The notes beneath the pieces are model-generated. The model was not told the DNA's origin, did not search any database, and worked only from the letters and a program-made list of their open reading frames with translations. From the NCBI GenBank assembly GCA_009363875.1, contig CM018690.1, positions 1,724,788 to 1,788,787 of the forward strand: 64,000 nucleotides of DNA, given 5' to 3'. Both the position numbers and the translations under genes were made by a program. This document shows positions 1-10,560 of this stretch, piece by piece. The first letter of the stretch is position 1, and each line of letters opens with the position of its first letter. This DNA comes from Mikania micrantha. Taxonomy: Eukaryota > Streptophyta > Magnoliopsida > Asterales > Asteraceae.

Positions 1-3000
1 CAAGAACGAAGCATGTCCTCGAGTGTTTGGATAGTCCTTTCGCTTTGACCGTCGGTTTGGGGATGATACGCCGTGCTAAGATTAACACGAGTTCCCAAAG
101 CCTTTTGCAATGATTGCCAAAAGCGAGAAGTGAAACGACTATCACGGTCAGATATGATTGATGTTGGAGTACCATGACGTGCAATGATTTCGTTGATGTA
201 CAAGGTAGCTAACTTCTCCATTTTGTAATCCTCTCGAATCGGGAGAAAATGAGCAGATTTGGTGAGTCGATCAACGATCACCCAAATCGACGAGTTCTCG
301 GCAACTTGGTTATGAAATCCATGGAAATTTGTTCCCATTTCCATTGAGGAATATCAGGTTGCTGCAGAAGTCCCGAAGGCTTTTAATGTTTTGCTTTGAC
401 TTTGGAATATGTTAGACATTTCCCCACATACAATGCTATGTCTTTCTTCATTCCCGGCCACCAGTAAGATGCCCGCAAGTCTTGGTACATCTTATCAGCT
501 CCAGGATGAACTGAGTATCGTGACTTATGAGCCTCATCACAGATGAGTGTGCGCAATTCTTCTGACTTTGGAATCCAGATGCGGCCGTTGAGATATAACA
601 CCCCGTCAGATCGAGGTTCCAGTTTCTTCTCAATTCCGCAGTCTAAGTCTGCCTTCAGTTGATTGTCTATCACCATTTGTTGTTGTGCAATACGAATAAA
701 ATCCTTCAAGTTTGGTTGTGTGTTGATCTCCATGGCTCTGACACGAATTGGTTTGACTGGTTCCTTACGACTAAGAGCATCCGCCACCACATTGGCTTTA
801 CCCGGATGGTAACGAATCTCGCAGTCATAATCAGTTAGAAGCTCAACCCAACACCGTTGTCTCATGTTGAGTTCTTTCTGATTGAGAATGTGCTGCAGGC
901 TCTTGTGGTCTGCATAGATGACACATTTAGTACCATAAAGGTAGTGCCTCCAAATCATTTACCCTGAGCTGGTGATACCCGGATCGTAGATCAATTTTAG
1001 AAAAGCAAGTTGCTCCCTGTAATTGATCAAACAGATCGTCGATCCTGGGTAGAGGATATCTGCTCTTGACTGTTAACTTGTTTAACTCACGATAATCGAT
1101 GCACATACGAAATGAACCATCCTTCTTCTTGACAAAGAGAACCGGAGCTCCACAAGGAGAGAAACTCGGTCTAATGAAACCTTTGTCTAGAAGTTCTTGG
1201 AGTTGACTAGACAGTTCTTGCATCTCAGACGGTGCTAATCGATATGGTGACTTCGCCACTGGGTTTGCTCCAGGGACGAGATCGATTCTAAACTCCACTT
1301 GCCTGATAGGTGGTAGTCCAGGCAAGTCTTCTGGGAATACGTCCGGATAATCTCCGATGACCGGTACGTCTCCAACTGCTTTCTTCTCAGGTTTCTTCTC
1401 TACCACGTGAGCCAGGAACGCAAAGTATTTCTTCTTCAGGTACTTCCTAGCCTTGATACAAGATACAATCTTCAATCCGCGGCAGGGTTTCTCGCCATAA
1501 ACTTGCATCATTTCGCCGGACGGTAGGGGAATTCGAATAAGTTTCTCCGAGCATACAATTTCGGCATTGTTTTTGGATAACCAATCCATTCCTACTACGA
1601 CTTCGAAGCTTCCGAGTGTCATAGGAATAAGATCGACAAGGAAAAGATGATTGTTCAATCTTATTTCACCATAACGAATTATTGAATTTACTAATATGGT
1701 CTTACCATCCGCTACCTCTACGGTGTAAGGGGCATCAAGTATAGATGGTTGTTTATTAAACAGGGAAGCAATATTAGTAGAGACAAAACTTTTATCAGCA
1801 CCAGTGTCAAATATGATAGAAACGTAGTGATCATTAATGAGAAATGTACCCGTGATGACTGCCGGGTCCTCGCGTGCTTCGGAAGTTCCGATAACAAAGG
1901 CACGAGCAGTAGCAGTTGTTGCGGCTGTGTTGAGTTTCGGGCACTGGTTTCTGAAGTGTCCTTCTGCTCCACAGTTGTAACAGAACCTTCCACCAGTAGT
2001 AGCAGGTTTAGCGGTGGTAGTTGTAGCAGCAGCTAGATGAGCAGATCGACATGTTGCAGCCAAATGTCCAAATCTTCCACACTTAAGACATTTTCTGCAT
2101 GGAATAGTGGGTAGGTGATGGTATTGGCATTTGGTGCAAAGTGGGAACAGACCAGTATAAGGCTTTCTGGCCGTAGCAGGTTGTGGCATAGCAGTTACAG
2201 GAGTGGCCTGTACAGGCGTAGCTGCAGTCAAAGCTGCATAGTTCTTGATCATCCTCTGTTTCTGCTTCTTCTTCTTGGGTTGGTGTTGTTCAGGCTTCTT
2301 GACTTCATCCATTTGTGGCCGCTTGTATCCCTTTCGAGTAAGTACGCCAGCCTTGACATACTCTTCAGTGAGGGTAGCGCCAAGATGAATCGCCGCCTCC
2401 AGAGTAGTGGGGTTACTCCCCATAACAGTTCCCCTGATGACTAGGGGTAAGCCTTCAATGTACGTCTCTATCCTGCGGGATAGAGGAGTAACCAGATGTG
2501 GCACCAAAATACACAACTCATGGAACCGAGTTGTATATTTAGCGTTCTCGCCGCTATCTTGGACTAAGTTCTGCATTTCCACCTCGAGTTTCTTCAGTTC
2601 ATGGCGTGGACAAAACTGTTCCACCAATACCTTCTTGAAATCCTCCCACGGTAAGGCCAAAGAAACTTCTCGTCCTCTGGTGTTCTTCTCAGAATTCCAC
2701 CAGGTGAGCGCGCCCTTATGAAAAGCGCTTGAAGCCATCTTGACCTTTAGGGTTTCCGGACATCCCGTGAAGTCTAGGATATCCTCAATGCTTTCCAGCC
2801 ATTGTAGTAGACTGGTAGCTCCCTCAGTACCAGAGTACTTAGGAGGCTTAGCATCATTGAACTGCTTATAAGTGAAGGTAGCAATTCCGGCGTTAGTGGC
2901 ATTTGAGTTGTGTGCTGAATCACTGGTACTTCCCCGAAGGTTCTGGGTGATATCAGTGAGCATACCCGGAATGACATCCCTCATATACAATGAGATAGCC

Positions 3001-3092
3001 CGGGCAATTTTGTTGATCTCATCATCATTGCCACTTGTTGAACCCCCTCCGTTAGGATCACGTCGAGGAGGCATTCTACGAATAGAAGCCAT
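1..3092 (-). pseudogene. Family Z gag-pol, broken by an RT deletion and an integrase lesion
   Basis: The first frame (3092 to 927, 721 codons) encodes gag, two CCHC knuckles (about residues 335 and 370), an aspartic protease with DTGA near residue 427, and the start of reverse transcriptase. MASIRRMPPRR opens the frame; the second Met (about 3074) matches the usual start of this gag family. RT stops just after the RSGYHQL motif and continues out of frame into RNase H at WRHYLYG (about 955). Compared with element 2, roughly 760 bases are missing, including the FIDD catalytic motif. The next frame (958 to 383) holds the RNase H end and the HHCC zinc finger of integrase. Bases 1-382 encode the integrase core up to the TDGQSERT region but are interrupted near 290-305, where the Z sibling has extra bases. 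It cannot make a working polyprotein. Confidence 0.9.
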
Positions 3093-3274
3093 AAGTGGGT
3101 CAGAAATGAGAAAGTATACAATTGAATTTACATGATAAAGTTAGTAATATGTTCATACTACTAATATTATCATTCAATTGTAATATGAGCAGGTACACGT
3201 ATAAGCAATTAACTTATTAGCATACTTCTCATGTGAATATGTACGATGTGTCATGATTTCACTCCATCAAACCT

Positions 3275-3895
3275 ACACATTGACACTTTCCCGATATACC
3301 GAAAATAGCTTATATATAGGGCATACAAAAGGGTCAAGCAAACTGCCAGCCCAGTCGCCAGCCCACCACCGCTTCGATATACCACGATCATGCCCTTGCT
3401 AGCATTTGGCAACAAGATTGTACTGATTTTAAAGTATGTTCCATTGATTAAGAATTCCATGATCTTTGATCACTGAACTATGATTGAATCTATGGTTGAA
3501 TTATGGTTGAGTTATGTGTGCACCTACTAACAATTTTTAACATGTAGAACTAAATCATATGTGTGCTCTACATTTTTCTTGTTAACTTATGTTAGTAAGT
3601 ACTAAGCATGTAATCACTTAAGACTACATAATACGATTGTTAACCTGATTGATTCACATCCAATGGTTGACTCACATATGGTTGATTAACACAATGGTTG
3701 TATCTCGTTTGTTTGACTAATGTTAAATGATTCCAGTTGCTCCCGGATCTTTACTTCAAATACGAATGCCGAATTCCCCCTGCCATACTGAAGATAGCTT
3801 ATATATAGGGCTTACGTAGGGTCAAGCAAACTGCCTGCCCAGCCGACATCCCACCACCACTTCAGTATGCCAGAGCTTGGCCGCCATCTGTATTT
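3275..3895 (-). repeat. Two copies of the TATATATA module in the leader of family Z
   Basis: Copies at about 3280-3400 and 3760-3890. On the minus strand each reads a GGTGGTGGG-rich part, GCTTGACCC, then GCCCTATATATAAGC. The same module occurs in the LTR introns of the A, X, Y and Z families. Here it sits between primer site and gag, in sense orientation. No coding capacity is evident. Confidence 0.6.
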
Positions 3896-4175
3896 GAAGC
3901 TAGGATCCCAACTCTTGATTGATTATGATTGATTCGTGATTGTCTCTTGAACTATGAATATGATTATGATTGTCTAACCCGTGGTTCTTGATTTACTTGA
4001 AATCAGGACCTTAGGTTTTAGTTTATGTGTCCTAGGTTAATTAACCTAGGTTCCCAATACTTACAGTATTGAGCATAATTATTTCCTTGTGTGAACTTCA
4101 ACTAAAGAATGCTGTTACACAGATTCTATGTTATGAAGTCCTAATGATAATGAATACATGATAATGATAACATGA

Positions 4176-4520
4176 TGAGAATTTCAGATCAAAGATACTA
4201 AGAATACAGATCTTTGCCTCTGAAACCCTTGATGAACTCTGATTGAGAATTCCAGATCAAGGATACTAAGAATACAGATCCTTGCCTCTGAAATCCTTTA
4301 ATGAATTCAGATTGAGAATTCCAGATCAAGGATATTAAGAATACAGATCCTTGCCTCTGAAATCCTTTAATGAATTCAGATTGAGAATTCCAGATCAAGG
4401 ATACTAAGAATACAGATCCTTGCCTCTAAAATCCTTTAATGAATTCAGATTGAGAATTCCAGATCAAGGATACTAAGAATACAGATCCTTGCCTCTGAAA
4501 TCCTTTAATGAATATGCGTT
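4176..4520 (-). repeat. 69-bp tandem repeat, five copies
   Basis: Units begin near 4176, 4245, 4314, 4383 and 4452, a constant 69-bp step. The first copy is more diverged and the next four are nearly identical. It lies in the 5' leader of family Z. Because 69 is divisible by 3, a short frame stays open through it; I do not regard that as coding. Confidence 0.9.
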
Positions 4521-4754
4521 GAGGAATTTAATTTGGTTTCTAAAGTTATAGAATTCCAAATTTAATCCCTTGACTTTTAACTAACTCTGAAAAGTATAGT
4601 CCCTAAGATCTTTCAAGCTTATTGCAGACTTAATGCTTAACTTAAGTTACTCAGATCCTAAGTATCCTCAAGCCTATAGCACTTAGTCCTATGGGGTAGC
4701 TTAGGTTATAGTCTAGGTCATTAATTATTGGGTTTTTCCTAGTTCTCTACAACC

Positions 4755-4768
4755 TGGCTCTGATACCA
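4755..4768 (-). other. Primer-binding site, initiator Met-tRNA type
   Basis: The minus strand reads TGGTATCAGAGCCA three bases after the LTR end (…TATGACA at 4772). This is the usual plant gypsy primer site complementary to the 3' end of initiator Met tRNA. It fixes the element's orientation and the LTR boundary. Confidence 0.92.
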
Positions 4769-4771
4769 ACC

Positions 4772-5230
4772 TGTCATACCCCCTGAGCCGCGTGCGAAAT
4801 CCACGGCGCGGTGACGATCGATGGTTGAATCATGCACAAGTATTGAATAAGAACAACCACAATGCATTACTAAGTTTCATAAAGTTTAGACCATTGTTTA
4901 GTTACAGGCTTTCCAACTATCTACCAAAAGAATGACAACTACAGACCCAAAATATAGTTTACAAAATAAGACTCAAACAAGACAATTAAACAATTAGGAT
5001 TATGTGTGTTTCTAATCCATCTTAGCTTGTTTCTTTATCTTGTTCTATCTTACAACGGTCTCCTTAGTTGTCCTTGAAAGTATACTAAACCTGATTACCT
5101 GAAACACGTGAAAAGTAACTGTCAACTACAAAAGTAGTTGGTGAGAACAATAGGTTTAACATTTGTAAATATGAATCTGCATTGTAAGGCATATGTATAA
5201 AACAATGAATGAAAATACATGGATGGTTGC
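4772..5230 (-). repeat. LTR Z, 3'-terminal piece
   Basis: The end of the family Z LTR (minus sense), next to the primer site. It holds a predicted splice acceptor (TTTCAG/GTAATCAG near 5098) preceded by TTCTCACC, as in element 2. The rest of this LTR is at 45040-45119 and 49128-52879. It is cut at 5230 by an X-like LTR. The TATA module to LTR-end distance is about 500 bp in LTR A, which leaves only a few tens of bases missing between this piece and 45040. Confidence 0.7.
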
Positions 5231-5876
5231 TGTAACATCAGTGCCGGAACCGTCACCGGAACAGTGATCTCTACAGCATATGAACAGTAAAACAGGTACG
5301 AATCATATACATTCTGTACGTTGCATGTTCATATCATTTATCATTATCATAGTGTGTTGTCATAAAACCAATTTCAGAAACATTTAACAGAAAACACAGT
5401 TCAGAACAATGGATCTTGAGTTAGATAATTATCTGACAATAACAGAACCATCATGAGATTAATTGTTTAGGATTTATTATGTATGAACGTATGCGAGGCT
5501 TTAAAGAACAAAACACACGAATATTGTTACGGGAATGCTAAATTGACAGGTTATTCGTATAGGTGACGATCTGTACGAATATATCTGAAAGTTTAATGTT
5601 CTGAATGATATTCTATAATTAGGAAACAAGATTGAAGGGTATAGTTATCGCCGTGTTCGTACGGGTGACGATTCGAACGAATACGCGCGACGACTGTACA
5701 TTTTGATTTAAACAGTAAATTAATATTTTAAATTTAATAAACAAGAAGATATTAGTTAATTTATTAGGAATCACAACCTGAAATAATTAACTAAATTCTA
5801 TTTTTAAAATCGTGTCGTTTCGTCGCGAAAGCTAAGCGAACTGACATTTTACGCGAAACCGAACGAGACCGAACGA

Positions 5877-5990
5877 GTGGGTATTTTATCCCACATTTAA
5901 TGTGACATTAATGTCACAACCACCACCCTTGTTCCCCCATTTTTGACCCAAATTTTTCTATCTCTCTCCCTCTCTAGTTCTCATTCAAGA
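5877..5990 (+). promoter_or_regulatory. Core promoter and CT-rich leader of the X-like LTR
   Basis: TATTTTAT is framed by GTGGG (5877-5881) and CCCAC (5890-5894). It is followed by a perfect 18-bp palindrome, TGTGACATTAATGTCACA (5901-5918), and a CT-rich stretch typical of plant 5' leaders. The transcription start is inferred. Confidence 0.5.
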
Positions 5991-6314
5991 AACAATCTTC
6001 TCTTTAAGATTTGGAAGCCCAATCCTTGGTGGATTGAAGCTTATTTGGTGTCAAAACGATCATCACACTACAAGGATCAAGGAAGTACAAGAATTTCACG
6101 AGGTTACCCACTGATTTTAAGGTAAAGCTTTGATTTTGTTCGGTTTTAGAATGTGTGACACGAAACCTTTTTGTTTGATGATTCTAATCGGACAAAACAT
6201 TCACTAAACACATAGACACACGCGTAGAAATAGTTAGATTGTTGTTGCAACAGGTTTAGCTTCGTATGATGGAGATGATGCTGCGTAAATGACTACAGGT
6301 TCGTGGTCAACAGT

Positions 6315-6770
6315 TGGCCGAACCCTCACCCGAATATCAGCCGAACCCACTATCACCCACCGAACCTAGCAGTTCCCGGCCGAACCCTAGAGCCGAACCT
6401 TTTTGGCATCTGCACCGAACCCTGCCACCCTGCCAACGAACCTGTGTGTTAGGTCTGCAACGAACCTGTTGCCACAACCAGACCTGACAGCGAACCTTAG
6501 TACAACACCGAACCTATGCTCATCTCGGCCGAACCATTTAGGGTGACGAACCTGTTCCCTCCGCGAACCTTATGATTAGTCGCGAACCTGCACGCATGGC
6601 GAACCAAAGTATTCTAGCCGAACCTTCAGTCACTAGCCGAACCATAGTGTCGAACCTTTACTAGGGCCGAACCCTCCCTAGCCGAACCCTAAGGGTTCGT
6701 TTTAGTTGAAGTAGCCGAACCTTGCATAAAAATAGCCGATCCCTTGGCCAAAATAAATAGGTTCGCTACC
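6315..6770 (+). repeat. CGAACC motif array
   Basis: About 21 exact CGAACC in 420 bp at irregular 12-35-bp spacing, nearly all on this strand, mostly as CCGAACCT or CCGAACCC; two inverted GGTTCG lie near the end. It is not a tandem repeat because the spacers are unrelated. It lies downstream of the predicted promoter, so it would be transcribed. Confidence 0.85.
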
Positions 6771-7861
6771 ATTGGGAGTTAAGATATCCCAAACCATTTA
6801 AATTATGCAATTCAAGGTGGAAGGGTTAATCATATATGCATGAATGCATGGGAAATGCATGTACAAGCTCATGCATGAAATAAAATCCTACGTGGGTGTG
6901 CATGGGAGGATAATTAAGGATTAGTAGACAAAACTACCACATAATGATCAATAACCCGACATGGATACTTAACTTATACAAGTTAATGGGTTATGTCAAT
7001 TAATGAAAAGAACATGAATTGGAGATCAATGGGAATTCAAAGACCATCAATTGGGCCTAAGTGGGCCCAATGGGACTTAATTAAGTCCGTCATATATTAA
7101 GCAGTTATTCAAATTCAAATAATGATGTTTTTAATAAAATTGAAAGCTTGAGGATTTATTTATTTAAAGTTAAGAATTTTCAAAGTTGCACTGTAGATTG
7201 CACAGTAACTTAGGTACACATTACGTGAAACTATGTTTATGCTATTGATACATTAAGCTTAACACGAAACTAATATACGATTGTCTGAAAATCTGATTTA
7301 AAACCTTAGGATTTAACAGTCAGAAACACAGTGTTGAAACACGTATACTTGATTTGATGCTATGGTGTATAAACGTATGTGAGGTTAAACAAAACTTTAA
7401 CGGTTATTGTTATGGAATGCTAAACAGACGAATTATTTGTATAGGTGACGATCTGTACGAATAATTCTGAGAGTTTAATGTTCTGAAATAATAACTTAAC
7501 AGTAGAAAACAAGAATCAGAAAGCCAAAACGCGCGATGGCGACGTGATCTGACGAAACGAAAACGAAAACGAATAACGATACGAACGATAATAATTTTAA
7601 GGAAATAAAATACTTCCTATTTTACAAACTCATCATAAATAAATTTAAACTAAACTATTTCACAAATTCGCGAAACAATAAACGAAACGCGTAAAAATAA
7701 CGGATTTCGACAAATAAATTTATTAAACGGAATTTAAAATAATTATTAAAATTTAATAACATCTGAATTGTCAAAAATAGTTCTTATTTTATTTACGAAA
7801 GGCGCGCGTAACGTGCCGGATACGCGACGAAACTACGAACCGAGCAACCGAAATGAACCCG

Positions 7862-7990
7862 AATACCCTCGGGGTATTTAAACCTTAAGAGAGACCATTT
7901 CTTTCATTTATCACATCCCCACTCTCCTTCTAGCTCAAAAATTCCGTCACCTCTCTCCCTCTCTAAGTTTTCATCTTCAAACTTCAAGAT
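7862..7990 (+). promoter_or_regulatory. Core promoter and CT-rich leader of LTR A
   Basis: TATTTAAA (7875-7882) overlaps the right arm of a perfect hairpin, AATACCC-TCG-GGGTATT (7862-7878). A CT-rich block and a CTTCAAACTTCAAGATCTTG stretch follow. Identical hairpins occur at 14334-14350 (LTR B) and 20804-20820 (LTR C). It is a likely RNA polymerase II promoter; the start site is inferred. Confidence 0.55.
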
Positions 7991-8284
7991 CTTGATCATT
8001 TCTCAACGAAATTATGCGTTTTTGGTGTCCACGCGTAGCTAGCAACGAGATCTATCTAGAAGTACAACCATTTCGAAGATTTAACCGACCAAATCGGAGG
8101 TACTTTCGTTGAAACAACCTGAAAAGAGGGTTTTCATAACCCTAGATCGACACACACACACCCACCGGTTTAGATCCTAGTACACGCACTTAAAAACTAG
8201 CGAGAACTTATCCACATGTAGCAGGATTGTGGGGATGACTGGAACAAGGCCTGAGTTGAAGGAGATGATGAACTCGCCGGTGCA

Positions 8285-8665
8285 GGTTCGTGAAAGAATC
8301 AGGCTGGCCGAACCCTTGTGGTTTCAGGAACCACACCCGAACCTTTTTGCAGGGCTGCGAACCCTCCTTCTATTCACGAACCTTTGGCTGTATCCCAACC
8401 GAACTCATGGCACCGAACCATACTCAGTGAACCTAGCCGAATCTCTTGCATATCACGATCCCAGATGGGGGGGGGGGGGTTGTGAACCTTCTCAGCCCAA
8501 CGAACCATTGCATGATAAACCAAAGCCGAACCTATGTCTAGCTCACGAACCATCACTGTGCGACAAACCTTAGCCTGCCGAGCCTTGAAGCCGAACCCCT
8601 CTTTGCATGGTTAGCCGAACCTATATGGAGCTGAGACCTAACTTCGGCCGAACCTTGGGTTAAAA
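8285..8665 (+). repeat. CGAACC motif array of LTR A
   Basis: About a dozen exact CGAACC plus degenerate forms at irregular spacing. It includes a run of 13 G at 8467-8479, which is 9 G in LTR B and 6 G in LTR C. Related arrays occur at 14755-15140 and 21225-21612. The frame beginning near 8235 is open only because the array lacks stop codons. Confidence 0.8.
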
Positions 8666-8740
8666 GGTTCGCTGGCCATGTAGTAGTCGACCGGATTCAC
8701 CATGCAGCCCCACTCCGATGTCAGGCATAAATATTAGCCA

Positions 8741-9112
8741 ATAGTCGACCCAATCTTAACCTATTACGGCCCAATAGATTTAAGCTAGCCATGGCCCAAT
8801 ACCAATAAAACGGTCCAAGGACCACTCGTTTATTAGGCCATATTGTACAGCCCACGTAATCTTTTTGGGCCAATGTTTCGGCCCAGCCCAAGCATAAACC
8901 GGCCCATTTATTTCTTAGCCATAGTCATTCGGCCCACGCATATACATGGCCCAATCGCGGCCCAACTATGGTGCCATGACCCATTTCCTTTCTGTTTGGC
9001 CCGCATCGTTTACACGAGTCTCAACCGGTGGCCTAACTCCCATCTCGACTCACTTGAATAACCCCAACACCTGGATCAATCCATAATCGGCCCACTAACA
9101 TTTGAGGCCCAC
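8741..9112 (+). promoter_or_regulatory. Cluster of GGCCCA (site II/TCP-like) elements
   Basis: About ten GGCCCA or TGGGCC hexamers in 370 bp, for example CGGCCCAAT, TGGCCCAAT and CGGCCCACG. GGCCCA is the core of plant site II elements bound by TCP factors. It is also present at 15215-15585 and 42041-42400. Its position downstream of the promoter suggests an intragenic enhancer; function is inferred. Confidence 0.6.
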
Positions 9113-9486
9113 GCATTACCTAAACCCAATGTTAACACGAATGGCTTACAAGATTATCCGGCTCAATGGGTTTGAAGTAATTTATAAACATTTGAATGAA
9201 CGTTGAAAATAATGAAAACAAAGAACCAACATATTGGTGAAACAAACATTTCTTTAATTATAAAACGATAACGAGTTTTAGACAAGTTAAATGAAGGTTT
9301 ACAAATTTTCAATAAATGACAACTTGTGAATAATGATCAAGTAGGATATCCTTAACAAAGAAGAATTTGAGCAGGATAATAAACAAGATGCGTAAGTGTT
9401 AGTCAACTTTAGGACTAACACCTACACGCACAACAAACTTTTATAAACTCATACTTATAAACTACAATACTGTGAAATCAATACAG

Positions 9487-9564
9487 GAGCGCAAATACCA
9501 TAACAAGTGCAAACAAAGGGTGCGTGCATTCATATTCTACATAGTCAATCACTAAGGACATAAG
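9487..9564 (+). other. Predicted internal leader exon in LTR A
   Basis: Bounded by an acceptor AATCAATACAG/G and a donor TAAG/GTGAGTTC. Counterparts lie at 15956-16033 (B), 42770-42847 (D), 56675-56745 (Y, 71 nt) and 46730-46663 (X, 68 nt). It contains a shared GAGYGCG-like core. Conservation of both splice borders across families supports a real exon. No RNA evidence. Confidence 0.45.
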
Positions 9565-9659
9565 GTGAGTTCATTTGTCCCTTTTCTAACTATTTTGATT
9601 TTCTTCGGGACTGAGAAGCATGTTATACATTTTAAACAAATGATTTATAAAAATGCTTT

Positions 9660-9925
9660 AAACTTATTCTTGATGCTTACACTTTATTGCCTGATACTTA
9701 TGCTATAAATTATATCCTTAAACTAGATGCTTGATACTTATGCTATAAACTATATCCTTAAACGAGATGCTTAATGCTTATGATATAAACTATATTCTTA
9801 AACTAGATGCTCAATGCTTATGCTATAAACTATAATCTTAAACTACACTCTTGATGCTTATGCTATAAACTATGTGCTTAAACTATACGCTTAATGCTTA
9901 CGATATAAACAATATGCTTAAATTA
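9660..9925 (+). repeat. Degenerate 30-40-bp repeat
   Basis: Imperfect units of the form TGCTTATGCTATAAACTATA plus CCTTAAAC. The same block is near 16130-16395 and 42950-43215. It lies inside the predicted intron. Confidence 0.75.
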
Positions 9926-10148
9926 CATGCTCGACACTAAAGCTTGAATACAAATTCCATATGCTAATGATACATGCAAATGCTTAATACTAATGCTACA
10001 TGCTAAGGTTTGACACTAATGCTATATGCTAATGCCAATAGCTAATACTACAATGCAAATACTATATGCTTATCATGCTTAAATGAACGAAATGCTTGAA
10101 GTGCTCAGAATGCTATAAACTTTGAATGCTATAAGCTTGTCATGCTAA

Positions 10149-10560
10149 AACAACGGTTTGGCCTCTCAGTGCTTGCCTCATCGGTTGTTAAACTTGAATG
10201 CTATAAACTTGTCATGCAAAAGCAACGGTTTGGCCTCTCAGTTGCCTCACCGGTTGTTAAACTTTGAATGCTATAAACTTGTCATGCTAAAACAACGGTT
10301 TGGCCTCTCAGTGCTTGCCTCATCGGTTGTTAAACTTGAATGCTATAAACTTGTCATGCAAAAGCAACGGTTTGGCCTCTCAGTGCTTGCCTCACCGGTT
10401 GTTAAACTTGAATGCTATAAACTTGTCATGCAAAAGCAACGGTTTGGCCTCTCAGTGCTTGCCTCACCGGTTGTTAAACTTTGAAAGCTATAAACTTGTC
10501 ATGCAAAAGCAACGGTTTGGCCTCTCAGTGCTTGCCTCACCGGTTGTTAAACTATTTAAA
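10149..10560 (+). repeat. 72-bp tandem repeat, six copies
   Basis: Units start near 10151, 10223, 10293, 10365, 10437 and 10510, each with GGTTTGGCCTCTCAGTGC and ending TTGTCATGCAAAAGC. The second unit has lost three bases. Three further units share only the GGCCTCTCAGTGCTTGCCAT part (10610-10760). Open frames across it come from the multiple-of-3 period. Confidence 0.92.

Larger units (their letters stand above)
1..4771 (-). mobile_element. Family Z Ty3/gypsy (Tekay/Del-like) internal region, cut by window edge
   Basis: Internal region of an LTR retrotransposon read on the minus strand. It starts next to the primer-binding site at 4755-4768, has a 1.7-kb leader (3093-4754), then gag, protease, partial reverse transcriptase, RNase H and integrase, and runs off the left edge inside integrase. 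Its LTR begins at 4772. The pol sequence closely matches the fragment at 52880-54067, so both belong to one family, and that family's LTR lies between them. Broken and non-autonomous. Confidence 0.88.
5231..7182 (+). mobile_element. X-like LTR, 5' part only
   Basis: Begins TGTAACATCAGTGCCGG and matches the reverse complement of solo LTR X (49122 back to about 47100). It carries a promoter-like block (5877-5990), a possible donor AAG/GTAAAG near 6121, and a CGAACC array (6315-6770). It stops at about 7183, where LTR A starts without its first ~37 bases. The shared AAGTTGC at the junction points to a deletion joining two neighbouring LTRs. Confidence 0.8.

Noticed and set aside
1749..2721. Plus-strand frames opposite family Z gag
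   Set aside because: Shadows of the minus-strand gag-pol; no recognisable domain.
6315..6770. CGAACC/GGTTCG as RNA polymerase III B boxes
   Set aside because: The B box needs GGTTCGANNCC; here G is mostly followed by G, T or C, and no A box or T-run terminator accompanies them.
8467..8479. Run of 13 G as a G-quadruplex or functional switch
   Set aside because: Length differs (13, 9, 6) between LTR copies, typical for slippage or sequencing error; no second G-run nearby.
8229..8573. Frame of about 80-114 codons present in LTRs A, B and C
   Set aside because: It follows the CGAACC array, its end changes with the length of a G-run, and the homologous X region does not keep it.
8843..9061. 72-codon frame repeated in three LTRs
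   Set aside because: Identical only because the LTRs are; composition reflects GGCCCA elements and codon structure is absent.
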